Below, piece by piece: positions 1-8,819 of a stretch of DNA of 64,000 bases. This DNA comes from Danxiaibacter sp048498555. GTDB taxonomy: Bacteria > Bacteroidota > Bacteroidia > Chitinophagales > Chitinophagaceae. A program made the translations under genes and the position numbers. The stretch lies in contig JBEHXT010000005.1 of assembly GCA_048498555.1 (NCBI GenBank), forward strand, positions 1 to 64,000, given 5' to 3'. The notes under the pieces are model-generated. The model did no database searches and was not told where the DNA came from. It saw only the letters and a program-made list of their open reading frames with translations. Numbering within the stretch: the stretch's first letter is position 1; the number at the start of each line of letters is the position of its first letter.

Positions 1-209
1 GAGTTGGTCTCCACCAGAGCTCATTTCCTCTTAAGGCTGTCACTCGCATTATAACATTTATTCATTGAATCACCACCAACCATTTTTGACCACATTACCG
101 AATAAAAAGTGTTGATGAAAATTTCATCAACACTTTTTTACAGCCTGAGCCTAACTTAAGCCTTTGGACATTCATCGTCAGCTGATGGCTGATTGCTGAC
201 AGCTAACGG
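1..209. other. Left-edge spacer
   Basis: No coding region is visible here. The stretch holds the bidirectional hairpin described separately and, from about 170 to 209, the degenerate word run GCTGATGGCTGATTGCTGAC, which ends at the stop codon of the dipeptidyl peptidase gene. A gene may end just beyond the left edge, but nothing in these bases shows it. Confidence 0.5.
104..138. terminator. Bidirectional rho-independent terminator
   Basis: A perfect 17-bp inverted repeat (AAAAAGTGTTGATGAAA at 104-120 and its complement at 122-138) with A-run and T-run flanks. It works in either direction: for the minus-strand peptidase gene that ends at 210, and for any plus-strand gene entering from the left. 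Confidence 0.8.
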
Positions 210-2333
210 CTATTGCAACGCTTCCGTTGGCACTTCTTTCTCCAACAAGTTTTTGTAAATGTATTTTACGCGCTCGTTGTTGTAGTGTTTCCATCTGTCC
301 GGGTAGTTGCGCCAGCCATGTCTTCCGCCAGGATAGAATGCCATTTGAAAATTAGCTTTCTTGTCTTGCAAAGCACCAATCAACTGGATGCTGTTTTGCA
401 TGTGCACATTATCATCCATCGTTCCATGGATAATATACAGATTGCCTTTGTAGTTATCTAAATAAGTAGCAACAGCACTGCTTTTATATCCTTCCGGATT
501 TTCAGCAGGCGTATCCATGTAACGCTCAGTATAATGGCTGTCGTACAACTGCCAGTCGGTTACACTACCACCAGCAATACCATACTTAAATACATCTGCG
601 CCGCGTGTTAACGCCATACAGGTTGTATATCCTCCATAGCTGAAACCGGAAATAGCAATTTTGTCTTTATTGATAAAAGGCCTAGCAGATAATGATTTTA
701 CAACTTCACTATAATCATGGATTTCCCAATGGCTCAGATCGCGGTGGAGGTAGTTTTGTCCCGCTTTTCCGAAATGCCCTGAACCACGGTGATCAATTGC
801 AACCTGGATCAAATCTTCCTTAGCCCACCATTGGTATTCACCGATTCCTTTATACGAATCATATACTGTACCTGCGTTCGGGCCACCGTAAATACTGATG
901 AAGACAGGATATTTTTTATGCTCATCAAAATTGTTAGGATAAGTAATGGTTACAGGCAAATCAAATCCGTCAACATTCACGCGGATCAATTCAGTTTTAG
1001 CAGTTTGATATTTGTCGTAGTCGGCACCTTTACTATCTGCAATTTCCCTGATCAGTTTTCCTTTGTTGTCAACTACAGCCATTTTCCTCGGCGTGTTCAG
1101 GTTTGAGTAAGTAGTAATAAAATATGAACCACTCGGAGATGCGTCAACACTGTGCGTGTATTCACCAAAAGTGAGGCGCTTCAGATTCTTACCATCAAGC
1201 CCGATAACATAATAATCAAACCTTGCAGAATTTTCTTTTCTCGCAGTAAAATAAACCTGCTGTTTTTTCTCATCAATCTTCACGATATCTTTTACTGTCC
1301 AGTTACCATCTGTAACTTGTTTTATCAACTTGCCATTCATGTCATATTGATAAATATGCATCCAGCCGCTTTTGTCGGAAAGAATAATATACCCCTTATT
1401 ATTTGCAAGGAAGTGGATATCATCCAACCAATCAAGCCATGTTTTTTGTTGTTCTTCATACACGGCAGTTTTGCTGCCATTAACAGGATCTATCGCATAA
1501 ACAAACAGGTGGTCCTGGCCGCGGTTCATCCACTGCTGCCATAATTTTTTGCCATCGGGCGACCAGAAAGGTGTTCCGAAATACTGGTCATCTTTCTCAT
1601 TAAAATCACTCCACATTGTCTGTGCAGTGGTGATATCTGCAATACCTATTTTCACTTCAGGATTCGGGTCGCCTGCAGCAGGATAGCGTGTTTGCTCAAC
1701 ATAACCATGCTGGCCATCAGCCCCATATAAAGGGAACATTGGCACTTTACTGTCGTTAAAATGCATGTATGCGATGTGCTTGCTATCAGGGCTCCACCAG
1801 AAAGCTTTGTATTTTGAAGGCCTTCCAAGAATCTCCTCATAATAAACCCATGAAGCATAACCATTGTATACAACATCGCTTCCATCTGTAGATAGCTGCG
1901 TTTCTTTACCTGACGCTATATCAAGCACAAAAAGATTATTGTTACGGGTAAAAGCTATATGAGTTGCATCAGGAGAAAGCGTTGGATTCTTTTCTTCTTC
2001 TTGTGTTTTTGTAAGTTGAATTACTTTTCCGTTGGCATCTTTAAAAAAGATATCGTTCTTCTCGAGGTATACATTGTCGTTCTTAACAGGCAATGTAACT
2101 GCTTCTTCTTTCCCGCTGATTACGTCGACAGATTTATATCCATCTTTACCTGCTGAAATAATGTAATGCGTATCATCTTTCCAGCCAGACATTACCGGTA
2201 AGTCTTTTAAAAGCCCTGTTGTTTTATTTTGAAAAATTTGTTCACCGGTCAACTGTTTCAATTGGGCAGAACCATTAAGTACCATTAATGCAAGCACGGC
2301 TAAGCCGGCTGCCTTAACTAGGTTTTTTCTCAT
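210..2333 (-). CDS. Dipeptidyl peptidase IV-type S9 serine peptidase
   Basis: An exported prolyl exopeptidase of family S9 that would cut dipeptides from the N terminus of proline-containing peptides in the periplasm. The 707 residues match the family's usual length. Residues 1-24 form a signal peptide ending in GSAQ. An N-terminal propeller is followed by an alpha/beta hydrolase domain from about 490. The catalytic triad is visible: Ser565 in GFSYGG, Asp640 in GTMDDNVH and His672 in GGRHGW. The Glu pair that holds the substrate amino terminus is E166-E167 in SWVYYEE. The ATG at 2333 was chosen because the signal peptide begins there; an in-frame TTG at 2495 would add 54 residues translated from intergenic repeat. 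It is monocistronic and ends at the terminator near 104-138. Confidence 0.93.
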   Translation of the reverse strand: MRKNLVKAAGLAVLALMVLNGSAQLKQLTGEQIFQNKTTGLLKDLPVMSGWKDDTHYIISAGKDGYKSVDVISGKEEAVTLPVKNDNVYLEKNDIFFKDANGKVIQLTKTQEEEKNPTLSPDATHIAFTRNNNLFVLDIASGKETQLSTDGSDVVYNGYASWVYYEEILGRPSKYKAFWWSPDSKHIAYMHFNDSKVPMFPLYGADGQHGYVEQTRYPAAGDPNPEVKIGIADITTAQTMWSDFNEKDDQYFGTPFWSPDGKKLWQQWMNRGQDHLFVYAIDPVNGSKTAVYEEQQKTWLDWLDDIHFLANNKGYIILSDKSGWMHIYQYDMNGKLIKQVTDGNWTVKDIVKIDEKKQQVYFTARKENSARFDYYVIGLDGKNLKRLTFGEYTHSVDASPSGSYFITTYSNLNTPRKMAVVDNKGKLIREIADSKGADYDKYQTAKTELIRVNVDGFDLPVTITYPNNFDEHKKYPVFISIYGGPNAGTVYDSYKGIGEYQWWAKEDLIQVAIDHRGSGHFGKAGQNYLHRDLSHWEIHDYSEVVKSLSARPFINKDKIAISGFSYGGYTTCMALTRGADVFKYGIAGGSVTDWQLYDSHYTERYMDTPAENPEGYKSSAVATYLDNYKGNLYIIHGTMDDNVHMQNSIQLIGALQDKKANFQMAFYPGGRHGWRNYPDRWKHYNNERVKYIYKNLLEKEVPTEALQ

Positions 2334-2370
2334 GTTAATCGTTTTAAGGAAGGGCGCAATGTAAGAAAAA

Positions 2371-2608
2371 AGTGAATAGTCAATGGTGAATGGTGAAAAA
2401 TGCGACAGAATCTCTTTTTGTGGCAGCAAATGAGGGCAAGTACGAAGTACAAGATGCGAAGTACTTAAGCTCGGGCGTGGTGTGAATACAGTCAATAGTC
2501 AATGGTCAATGGTGAAAGGTGCAACCGTTTCTGTTGCTTTGTACAGTATTTGGCCGAGGAAAGCGTTTGCTGCTTAAATCCTTCACTATTCACCATTCAC
2601 TATTGACC
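2371..2608. repeat. Three copies of the TCACCAT-family intergenic repeat
   Basis: Copies at about 2371-2400, 2491-2524 and 2581-2608 are built from GTGAATAGTCAATGGTGAA-like words; the third is in the opposite orientation. The first two run into a similar tail (GGTGCAAC / AATGCGAC). Between them, 2436-2466, lies a copy of another family, AAGTACGAAGTAC. The third copy supplies the last codons and stop of the acetyltransferase gene. The same family recurs at 4861-4896, 5012-5085, 60917-60945 and 62460-62495. Confidence 0.75.
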
Positions 2609-3068
2609 CTCCCTCCCTAATCATCTCAATATGTTCAATGCCGTCTTCCAAATACATATCAGAGGATTGGAGGAACCCGAACGACTCATAAAATTTTTTG
2701 AGATACAGTTGAGCGCCTATACGGATGGGCTTGCCTTTATATAAATTTTCGCAAACTGCTATTGCTTTGGTTAACAGCGCCTTGCCGGCACCGCTTCCGC
2801 GGAAAGCTGGGTTGGTTACGATTCTACCGATAGACGGCTGCTCGTAAGAAACGCCGGGAGGAACGATGCGGGAATAAGCAGCAATTTTATCATCAAAATA
2901 CCCTGCGAGATGATCGCACTTGGGATCCTTATAATCAGCATCCTGGAACACACAATTTTGCTCCACCACAAAAACCTCGTTGCGTAACCATAATATGCTG
3001 TAAAGCTCCTTGGGAGTGAGTTCATCAAAGGCTTTAAAGATCCAGGTAAGGCTGGTAGCATTGCTCAT
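2586..3068 (-). CDS. elaA: ElaA-family GNAT N-acetyltransferase
   Basis: A 160-residue GNAT-fold protein of the ElaA family, predicted to move an acyl group from acyl-CoA to an unknown acceptor in the cytoplasm. Family signatures are the N-terminal LRNEVFVVEQNC block followed by QDAD, the VPPGVSYEQPSIGRIV core, and the acetyl-CoA loop FRGSGAGKALL. Start ATG at 3068; a TAATTTTG promoter box lies only five bases upstream, so the mRNA is probably leaderless or nearly so. The last six codons (SIVNGE) and the TAG stop lie inside an intergenic repeat, so the C-terminal tail is probably a repeat-derived extension. The substrate is not known even for the E. coli relative. Confidence 0.88.
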   Translation of the reverse strand: MSNATSLTWIFKAFDELTPKELYSILWLRNEVFVVEQNCVFQDADYKDPKCDHLAGYFDDKIAAYSRIVPPGVSYEQPSIGRIVTNPAFRGSGAGKALLTKAIAVCENLYKGKPIRIGAQLYLKKFYESFGFLQSSDMYLEDGIEHIEMIREGGSIVNGE

Positions 3069-3072
3069 CGCG

Positions 3073-3080
3073 CAAAATTA
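3073..3080 (-). promoter_or_regulatory. Bacteroidota -7 box (TAATTTTG) of elaA
   Basis: Exact match to the Bacteroidota consensus TAnnTTTG on the minus strand, ending five bases before the ATG. If used, transcription begins at about the start codon. Confidence 0.45.
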
Positions 3081-3086
3081 ATACGT

Positions 3087-3253
3087 TTGCCACAAAGGCG
3101 CAAAGGCAGAAAGAAATACAAAGGTTGTGGGAACCACAGAGGTACCGCCACGGAACGAAACACAGAGATTTTGCCACAAAAGTGCGAAGGCAAAAAGAAC
3201 TACAAAAGTTTCGGGAAGCCACTGAGACACAGCGAGAAAACGAAACACAGGGC
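3087..3253. repeat. Two direct copies of an 84-nt CCACAGAGG-family unit
   Basis: Positions 3087-3170 and 3171-3253 are imperfect direct copies. Both start TTGCCACAAA, continue with GAAGGC/AAAGGC, AAAGAA and TACAAA words, and finish near CGAAACACAG. Related sequence forms hairpins at 7436-7476 and 20991-21137. Confidence 0.65.
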
Positions 3254-3350
3254 TATGCCTATACCCTATTCCCCTTTATACCCTATAGCTGAGACCTGAC
3301 ACCTGGCACCTGATACCCAAGGCTAAAAGCTAATAGGTGATAGCCTCCCA

Positions 3351-3364
3351 AGCAAACGTTTCCG
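3351..3364. promoter_or_regulatory. LacI-type operator upstream of the Gfo/Idh gene
   Basis: AGCAAACGTTTCCG fits the LacI-family operator pattern CGnAAnCGnTTnCG at every fixed position but the first. It is followed by TAAAAAAA, exactly as at the second site (8678-8691), and both sites lie 130-145 bp before their start codon. The LacI-type regulator encoded at 7548-8564 is the obvious candidate to bind here. Confidence 0.65.
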
Positions 3365-3507
3365 TAAAAAAATCCGGTGGCTGAAGTTCGATTTTAGTTG
3401 AAGCATGTTATATTTAGGCAAAGCTAATTGCTTAGCCATAAAATTATCCCGAACGATTTTCGGCGATTGCATTTTGAAAGTTGACACTTAAAACAACCAT
3501 AGCCATT

Positions 3508-4860
3508 ATGAATTCACGTAGAACATTCCTTAAAAATTCAGCTCGAGCTTCTGCTGCAATTTATCTAAGTTCAGCCTTTTCCGCCAAGAGTTATGCAAGG
3601 ATCATTGGAGCCAATGACCGCGTAAATGTAGGCGTTGTAGGATTTTCTGACAGGTTTAAAAGCTCACTGCTTCCAGGCTTTCTCGCACACAATGAGAAGA
3701 TGAACTTCGACATGATCGCGGTATCCGACCTATGGAAAAAGAAAAGAGAAGATGGACAGGCTTTTCTGAAGCAAAAATTGAATCATGACATTACCGCTTG
3801 CCGTAACAACGATGAGCTATATGCAATAAAAGATATTGATGCAGTGTTCGTGAGTACTGCTGATTTTCAACACTCACAACATTGCGCCGAGGCTGTTAAG
3901 GCTGGCCGCGATGCCTATGTTGAAAAACCTTTTGCCGAAACAATGGAAGATGCGCGGGCTGCTATAAAAGCGGTTCACGACAACAAGAAAATTGTACAGA
4001 TAGGTTCACAGCGCCGCAGTGGCAGAAACTACAAAGCCGCGGAACAATTTGTTAAATCCGGCAAGTTTGGCGATATACTGAAGGTTGAGCTTACATGGAA
4101 TGTAAATCAGCCTGCTCGCTGGCGCCGCAACGATTTAGTTGCCCAGCTAAAAGAAGAAGACACAGACTGGAAACGCTGGCTGTTAAACAGGCCTTTCGAA
4201 AAATTTGATCCAAGAAAATATCTTGAATTCCGCTTATTCTGGCCTTACTCTTCAGGGCTGGCTGGCCAATGGATGAGCCATCAGATAGATACTGTTCATT
4301 GGTTCTCAGGTTTAAAACATCCGCGTAGCGTAGTAGCCAACGGTGGTATTTATACGTGGAAAGACGGCAGAAGGAACTGGGATACTATCACAGCAGTATT
4401 TGACTACGGCCCCCAGGATGATCCATCCAAAGGTTTCCAGGTAACGTTTGCATCTCGTATGGGTAATGGCGATGACGATCCGGGAGAAATCTATTACTCT
4501 AATGGCGGCGAGCTGAACCTGATGAATAATAAAATTTCACCATTAGGTGGGTTGTCTGCAAAAGCAGCGGGAGCCATGCACCTGCAAGCAAATTTATTGC
4601 CTGAATTGAATCTGAGTGAGATTGAAGAAAAGGTTTCTACAAGCGCCAATACCGGCGGCGATTCACTCACATTGGCTCACGTAGGTAACTGGATGGAATG
4701 TGTTAGAAGCCGTCAGCAGCCGAACGCGCCAGTTGAGGCAGGTTATTCTCATAGTATTGCAACCATCATGACAAATGCCGCAGTGCAGACCGGCCAAAAA
4801 GCCACTTTCGATGAAAAAACACAGGAAGTAATGGCTGGAGGAAAGGTTTTTAGATGGTAA
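3508..4860 (+). CDS. Tat-exported Gfo/Idh/MocA-family oxidoreductase
   Basis: A 450-residue NAD(P)-dependent oxidoreductase-fold protein, probably acting on a sugar or glycoside in the periplasm. The N terminus (SRRTFLKN) is a twin-arginine signal, so it would be exported folded with cofactor bound. The Rossmann strand VNVGVVGF starts near residue 39, and the family motif EKP is at 139-141, with FAETMEDA following. The C-terminal domain carries GQWMSHQIDTVHW, the usual position of the catalytic histidine. The ATG at 3508 is preferred over a TTG at 3481 because it puts the RR motif at the N terminus. The operator at 3351 and the similar exported isomerase at 8820 point to a shared sugar pathway. 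Exact substrate unknown. Confidence 0.88.
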   Translation: MNSRRTFLKNSARASAAIYLSSAFSAKSYARIIGANDRVNVGVVGFSDRFKSSLLPGFLAHNEKMNFDMIAVSDLWKKKREDGQAFLKQKLNHDITACRNNDELYAIKDIDAVFVSTADFQHSQHCAEAVKAGRDAYVEKPFAETMEDARAAIKAVHDNKKIVQIGSQRRSGRNYKAAEQFVKSGKFGDILKVELTWNVNQPARWRRNDLVAQLKEEDTDWKRWLLNRPFEKFDPRKYLEFRLFWPYSSGLAGQWMSHQIDTVHWFSGLKHPRSVVANGGIYTWKDGRRNWDTITAVFDYGPQDDPSKGFQVTFASRMGNGDDDPGEIYYSNGGELNLMNNKISPLGGLSAKAAGAMHLQANLLPELNLSEIEEKVSTSANTGGDSLTLAHVGNWMECVRSRQQPNAPVEAGYSHSIATIMTNAAVQTGQKATFDEKTQEVMAGGKVFRW

Positions 4861-4896
4861 TCAAGTCAATGGTGAATAGTCAATAGTGAAAGGTGA
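4861..4896. repeat. TCACCAT-family repeat at the oxidoreductase stop
   Basis: TCAAGTCAATGGTGAATAGT and further words with the GTGAAAGGTG tail, starting directly after the TAA of the oxidoreductase gene. Confidence 0.65.
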
Positions 4897-4903
4897 AGCA
4901 CCT

Positions 4904-4940
4904 AAAAAAACTGCGCAGATAAAAACTGCGCAGTTTTTTT
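4904..4940 (+). terminator. Rho-independent terminator of the oxidoreductase gene
   Basis: Stem AAAAACTGCGCAG (4906-4918), loop of seven bases, perfect complement at 4926-4938, then a T run to 4940. Confidence 0.85.
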
Positions 4941-5011
4941 ATAACCTTGTCTTACTATTCGTTTTTTTTGCAATTTCGGGGTGCAAGCCTAAAACACCGC
5001 ATGCCGCACAG

Positions 5012-5085
5012 TTCACCATTCACCATTCACCATTCACCATTCACCATTCACCATTCACCATTCACTATCTTCATCATTCACTATT
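5012..5085. repeat. Heptamer tandem array (TTCACCA)n
   Basis: About seven and a half copies of TTCACCA from 5012 to about 5064, then degenerate copies to 5085 and beyond. It belongs to the TCACCAT intergenic family but here has expanded as a true tandem array. The 314-bp spacer 4861-5174 holds only this, the repeat at 4861 and the terminator at 4904. Confidence 0.85.
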
Positions 5086-5174
5086 CCCCCCTTCCCCATT
5101 GACTTTCCTCATTTCTGCCCTTTCAATTTTGTACTACATTCGCTGCTGTTAAGCATCACTAAAATACCTGTCCA

Positions 5175-7328
5175 ATGAAAAAGAAATTGTTACTGAGCTG
5201 TTGCCTGCTGCAGGGCATTTTATCCATTTCCCAATCTGTTACTAAATATGTAGATCCGTTTATTGGAACGGCTGCCCATGGGCACACCTATCCCGGCGCG
5301 ACGGTTCCTTTCGGAATGGTGCAGTTAAGCCCGGATAACGGAACAGAGGGACGGGACTGGTGTAGTGGTTATAATTATGCGGATTCCGTAATTGTTGGAT
5401 TTAGTCACACACACCTCAGTGGAACTGGTGTTGGCGATATGGCAGATGTTTCTGTACTACCTGCTGTAGGTGAAAATCCCACTGCGGCAAAATTATTCAG
5501 CAACTTCTCGCATGAATCTGAAGCGGCTTCTCCCGGATATTATAAAGTAGATCTTAAGAAATACAATATCCAGGCAGAACTAACTGCCGGATTGAGATAT
5601 GGAGTGCATCGATACACATTTCCTGCCTCAGAAAAAGCAATGATCCGTTTTGATCTTGGTTTCGCTATCAACAGCGACAAGCCAACGGAAACTAATTTCA
5701 CACGCATTAATGACAGTACTTTTGCAGGCTATCGTTTTTCGACGGGATGGGCAAAAAATCAGAAAGTATACTTTGTTGTACATCTGAGCAAACCCGTACA
5801 AAAATTGGTTTTGTTTACAAACGAACAGGAGGCTGCGGCAACAGAAGCGACATCGCCAAAGACTGTAGCGTGCCTTATGTTCAGCACCAAACAAGGTGAG
5901 CAGGTTGAGATGAAGGTAGCGTTAAGCACTGCCAATATTGAGGGGGCAATGGCTGTGATCAACAAAACAAACGACCTGAACTTTGACCGTACATTGGAAA
6001 TGGCTAAACAATCATGGGAAAAAGAACTCAGCAAAATTGCGATTGAAACAAATGAACAACAAAAGAAAATATTCTACACTGCGTTGTATCATTCATTTTT
6101 AGCGCCTACTATTTTTAATGATGAACAAGGCAACTACAAAACGATTTCCGGTGCTATTGGAAACAGCACTGAGCCAGTTTACAGCACGCATTCCCTATGG
6201 GATGTATTTCGTGCGCAAAGTCCATTATTCACATTGATTCAGACTAATCGCGTAACTGACATCATAAACTCCTATCTGAAATTTTACAAGCAATATGGCC
6301 TGTTGCCTGTATGGGATCTTGGCTTTAACGAAACAAACACCATGACAGGTTATCACGCTGTTCCTATTATCGCCGATGCGATTAATAAAAATATTCAAGG
6401 CTTTGATGTTGACCTGGCTTATGAAGCAATGAAAAAAAGTGGCATGCAGGATATTCGCAGCACCGATGTCTACAAAAAATACGGCTATGTGCCCCAGGAT
6501 AAACATGCGCACAGTGTGACCATGACGCTTGAATATGCCTTTGATGACTGGTGCATAGCACAGGTAGCTAAAAAACTGGGCAAAACGGATGATTATAATT
6601 TGTTTATGAAACGTTCTGCTTCATGGAAGCAATTATTCGATAAATCAATCGGCTTTGCCCGCGCCAAAAACAGCGATGGCAAATGGGTTGAACCGTTTGA
6701 TCCTTATGCCTCTGATGGTGGTGGTAAAGCAATGTTTACAGAAGGCAATTCATGGCAGCATAGTTGGTTTGTTCCACAGGATGTGAAAGGCCTGATTGAT
6801 GCACATGGCGGCGATAAAAAATTCCTCTCTAAACTGGATTCCCTGTTCAGCGTTTCGTCGGCAATGACCGGAGACGATATACCTGAAGATATCAGCGGCA
6901 TGATGGGACAATATGCACAGGGCAATGAGCCCGATCATCACGTTGCTTATTTGTACAATTATGCCGGTGCTCCTTATAAAACGGCCGAAAAAATTAACCA
7001 GATAACCTCAGAATTGTACACCGACAAACCGGATGGCCTATGTGGTAATGAAGATTGTGGCCAAATGAGTGCCTGGTATGTTTTAAGTGCAGTAGGTTTT
7101 TATCCTGTAAACGCAGCAGATGGCCGTTATGTTTTTGGGCGCCCGTTGTTTGATAAAGCAACTTTATCATTAGCTGATGGAAAAAAATTCACCGTTCGTA
7201 CGATTAATAATTCGGCGAAGAACCTGTATATACAGAGCGTAGCATTGAACGGAAAAACTTATACAAGAAGTTATATCACGCACCAGGATATTATCAAAGG
7301 TGGAGAACTGGTAACTTACAATGGGTGA
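5175..7328 (+). CDS. GH92 alpha-mannosidase
   Basis: A 717-residue glycoside hydrolase of family 92, the calcium-dependent exo-alpha-mannosidases, with a signal peptide at residues 1-19 (ending SISQ). The family blocks are all present: YVDPFIGTAAHGHTYPGA and VPFGMVQLSPD near the N terminus, GFSHTHLSGTG, EGNSWQHSWFVPQD, GNEPDHHVAYLYNYAG and CGNEDCGQMSAWYVLSAVGF. The last two carry the acidic catalytic and calcium residues of the family. Length is typical. It would trim mannose from glycans in the periplasm or at the surface. It lies inside the sugar block under the LacI-type regulator, but no operator was found in front of it, so shared control is not shown. Confidence 0.95.
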   Translation: MKKKLLLSCCLLQGILSISQSVTKYVDPFIGTAAHGHTYPGATVPFGMVQLSPDNGTEGRDWCSGYNYADSVIVGFSHTHLSGTGVGDMADVSVLPAVGENPTAAKLFSNFSHESEAASPGYYKVDLKKYNIQAELTAGLRYGVHRYTFPASEKAMIRFDLGFAINSDKPTETNFTRINDSTFAGYRFSTGWAKNQKVYFVVHLSKPVQKLVLFTNEQEAAATEATSPKTVACLMFSTKQGEQVEMKVALSTANIEGAMAVINKTNDLNFDRTLEMAKQSWEKELSKIAIETNEQQKKIFYTALYHSFLAPTIFNDEQGNYKTISGAIGNSTEPVYSTHSLWDVFRAQSPLFTLIQTNRVTDIINSYLKFYKQYGLLPVWDLGFNETNTMTGYHAVPIIADAINKNIQGFDVDLAYEAMKKSGMQDIRSTDVYKKYGYVPQDKHAHSVTMTLEYAFDDWCIAQVAKKLGKTDDYNLFMKRSASWKQLFDKSIGFARAKNSDGKWVEPFDPYASDGGGKAMFTEGNSWQHSWFVPQDVKGLIDAHGGDKKFLSKLDSLFSVSSAMTGDDIPEDISGMMGQYAQGNEPDHHVAYLYNYAGAPYKTAEKINQITSELYTDKPDGLCGNEDCGQMSAWYVLSAVGFYPVNAADGRYVFGRPLFDKATLSLADGKKFTVRTINNSAKNLYIQSVALNGKTYTRSYITHQDIIKGGELVTYNG

Positions 7329-7435
7329 GAAACCTTCTATGAGTTTTGGAAAGGAAATAAAAGACAGGCCGTAAGCTTTGGGGAACGGTAATAGTTAGGA
7401 AATTTTTTTACCACAGCGGACACGGAGCTTTTTTC

Positions 7436-7476
7436 ACAGAGGTCCACAGAGAAATTAAAACTCTGTGGACCTCTGT
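7436..7476. terminator. Bidirectional hairpin made of CCACAGAGG-family repeat
   Basis: A perfect 16-bp stem, ACAGAGGTCCACAGAG at 7436-7451 and its complement at 7461-7476, with a 9-base A/T loop. It lies between the convergent GH92 and LacI-type genes and is assembled from the repeat family seen at 3087-3253. Confidence 0.65.
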
Positions 7477-7547
7477 ACATTCTCCTTGAAACGCGTGTAA
7501 TTTTTATACCAACAAAAGACCTGAAACTCGTTCAGAACCTTCCTTTT

Positions 7548-8564
7548 TTAAACAGATTTTTTTGTTGAATCGCGCACAACCAGAGCTGACTTTAGGATAA
7601 ATGTTTCATCAGGCAATGTGTAATTCTTCTTTTCAAGAGATTTAAATAAGATAGATACCGCTTCTTTACCAATATCAAAAGCAGGCTGTGTAATAGTTGT
7701 TAATGAAGGATGCAGCAGCGGCGCCACTTCCAGGTTACTAAAACTTACTATTTTTATGTCATCAGGAATGTTCAACCCGATATCAGCACAAACATTATAG
7801 GTTGAAATAGCCATCTTTTCAACAGCCGAAAAAATCCCGTCAGGCTTTTGCTTGCTACTCAACAGTTTTTTTATCAACTTATAATTTTCACCATCATTCG
7901 TGGTGCCACTTACAATCAAATGCGGTTTCAGCGGCATACCATATTTTTTCAATGCATCTTCATAACCAGCCATCCGTTTACTGTTAATGGACTGTCTTGA
8001 AAAAGAAAAATAAGCCACGTTTTTACATCCTTGCTTAATCAAATGTTCCGTAGCCATGTATCCGCAGTTGTAATCGTCCGTAGTGACTTTAGCCGTTGGA
8101 ATAGACTCGCATACGCGGTCAAAAAAAACAATCGGCAGGCCTTTATCCTGCAAGTCCCGCAAATGGTCCACATTTACCGTCTCACTGGAAACCGACATCA
8201 ATATGCCATCAACCCGGCCATTCTGCAAATGCTGCACGATATATTTTTCACGCTCATAATCTTCGTGTGTAAGATAAATGAGCACGTGATAATTTTTTTC
8301 GCGGGCAATTGCCTCAATGCCATTAATAACCAGGATAAAAAAATTGTTGGCTATTTCTGGTATAATAACACCAATGGTTTTGCTTTTTTGTTTCCGGAGG
8401 CTGCTGGCATAAGGGTTAGGCTCATAATTCAGCTTCTTTGCCATTGCCATTACGCGCTGTTTGGTTTCATCACTTATCTCATGGCTGTTGCGCAAAGCCC
8501 GGGAGACCGTAGACGTAGCCAATCCCAGTTCTTTTGCCAGATATTTCAAATTAACAGGTTCCAT
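7548..8564 (-). CDS. LacI-family transcriptional regulator
   Basis: A 338-residue sugar-responsive DNA-binding regulator. The N-terminal helix-turn-helix (residues 5-25, LKYLAKELGLATSTVSRALR) and hinge helix (about 48-58, YEPNPYASSL) are those of LacI/GalR proteins. The periplasmic-binding-like effector domain follows from KTIGVIIPEI near 63 to the end. Full length, ATG start. It is divergent from the isomerase gene at 8820, and the shared 255-bp spacer carries an operator at 8678-8691 suited to autoregulation. A second copy at 3351-3364 links it to the Gfo/Idh gene. The effector sugar is unknown. Confidence 0.95.
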   Translation of the reverse strand: MEPVNLKYLAKELGLATSTVSRALRNSHEISDETKQRVMAMAKKLNYEPNPYASSLRKQKSKTIGVIIPEIANNFFILVINGIEAIAREKNYHVLIYLTHEDYEREKYIVQHLQNGRVDGILMSVSSETVNVDHLRDLQDKGLPIVFFDRVCESIPTAKVTTDDYNCGYMATEHLIKQGCKNVAYFSFSRQSINSKRMAGYEDALKKYGMPLKPHLIVSGTTNDGENYKLIKKLLSSKQKPDGIFSAVEKMAISTYNVCADIGLNIPDDIKIVSFSNLEVAPLLHPSLTTITQPAFDIGKEAVSILFKSLEKKNYTLPDETFILKSALVVRDSTKKSV

Positions 8565-8677
8565 AGTTCATATGCCGGTGAATAATTGGTTTTCAAAAGC
8601 CTCCGGTTTGCTTGTTACTTAAGGATGTTCTGTGTGCATCCCGCCGGGAAATTTACACGCTTTATCCAACAAATTTG

Positions 8678-8691
8678 CGGAATCGTTTGCG
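8678..8691. promoter_or_regulatory. LacI-type operator in the regulator/isomerase promoter
   Basis: CGGAATCGTTTGCG matches CGnAAnCGnTTnCG at all fixed positions and is followed by TAAAAAAAC. It lies 37 bp before the TTG of the predicted isomerase promoter (8728-8756) and 114 bp upstream of the regulator start, so it could serve both genes. Confidence 0.7.
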
Positions 8692-8727
8692 TAAAAAAAC
8701 ATATTAGCCCCGCTATTTTATCTAAAA

Positions 8728-8756
8728 TTGTGAGAACTTAGAATCCATAACTTTTG
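8728..8756 (+). promoter_or_regulatory. Predicted Bacteroidota promoter of the isomerase gene
   Basis: TTG at 8728-8730, a 17-bp spacer, then TAACTTTTG (one extra T relative to TAnnTTTG). It leaves a leader of about 55 bases before the ATG at 8820. Confidence 0.4.
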
Positions 8757-8819
8757 CTTTGCTGTAATAGCTGCAACACAGGTTCACGTTTACAGAATTA
8801 AACTTATTAACTAATCAAC

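Larger units (their letters stand above)
3069..3507. other. 439-bp spacer before the oxidoreductase gene
   Basis: No gene is seen. From elaA outward it holds the elaA -7 box, the two 84-nt direct repeats, a run of CACCTGGCACCTGATACC-type words (about 3290-3345), a LacI-type operator at 3351-3364 and then about 140 bp of likely promoter and leader before the ATG at 3508. Confidence 0.6.
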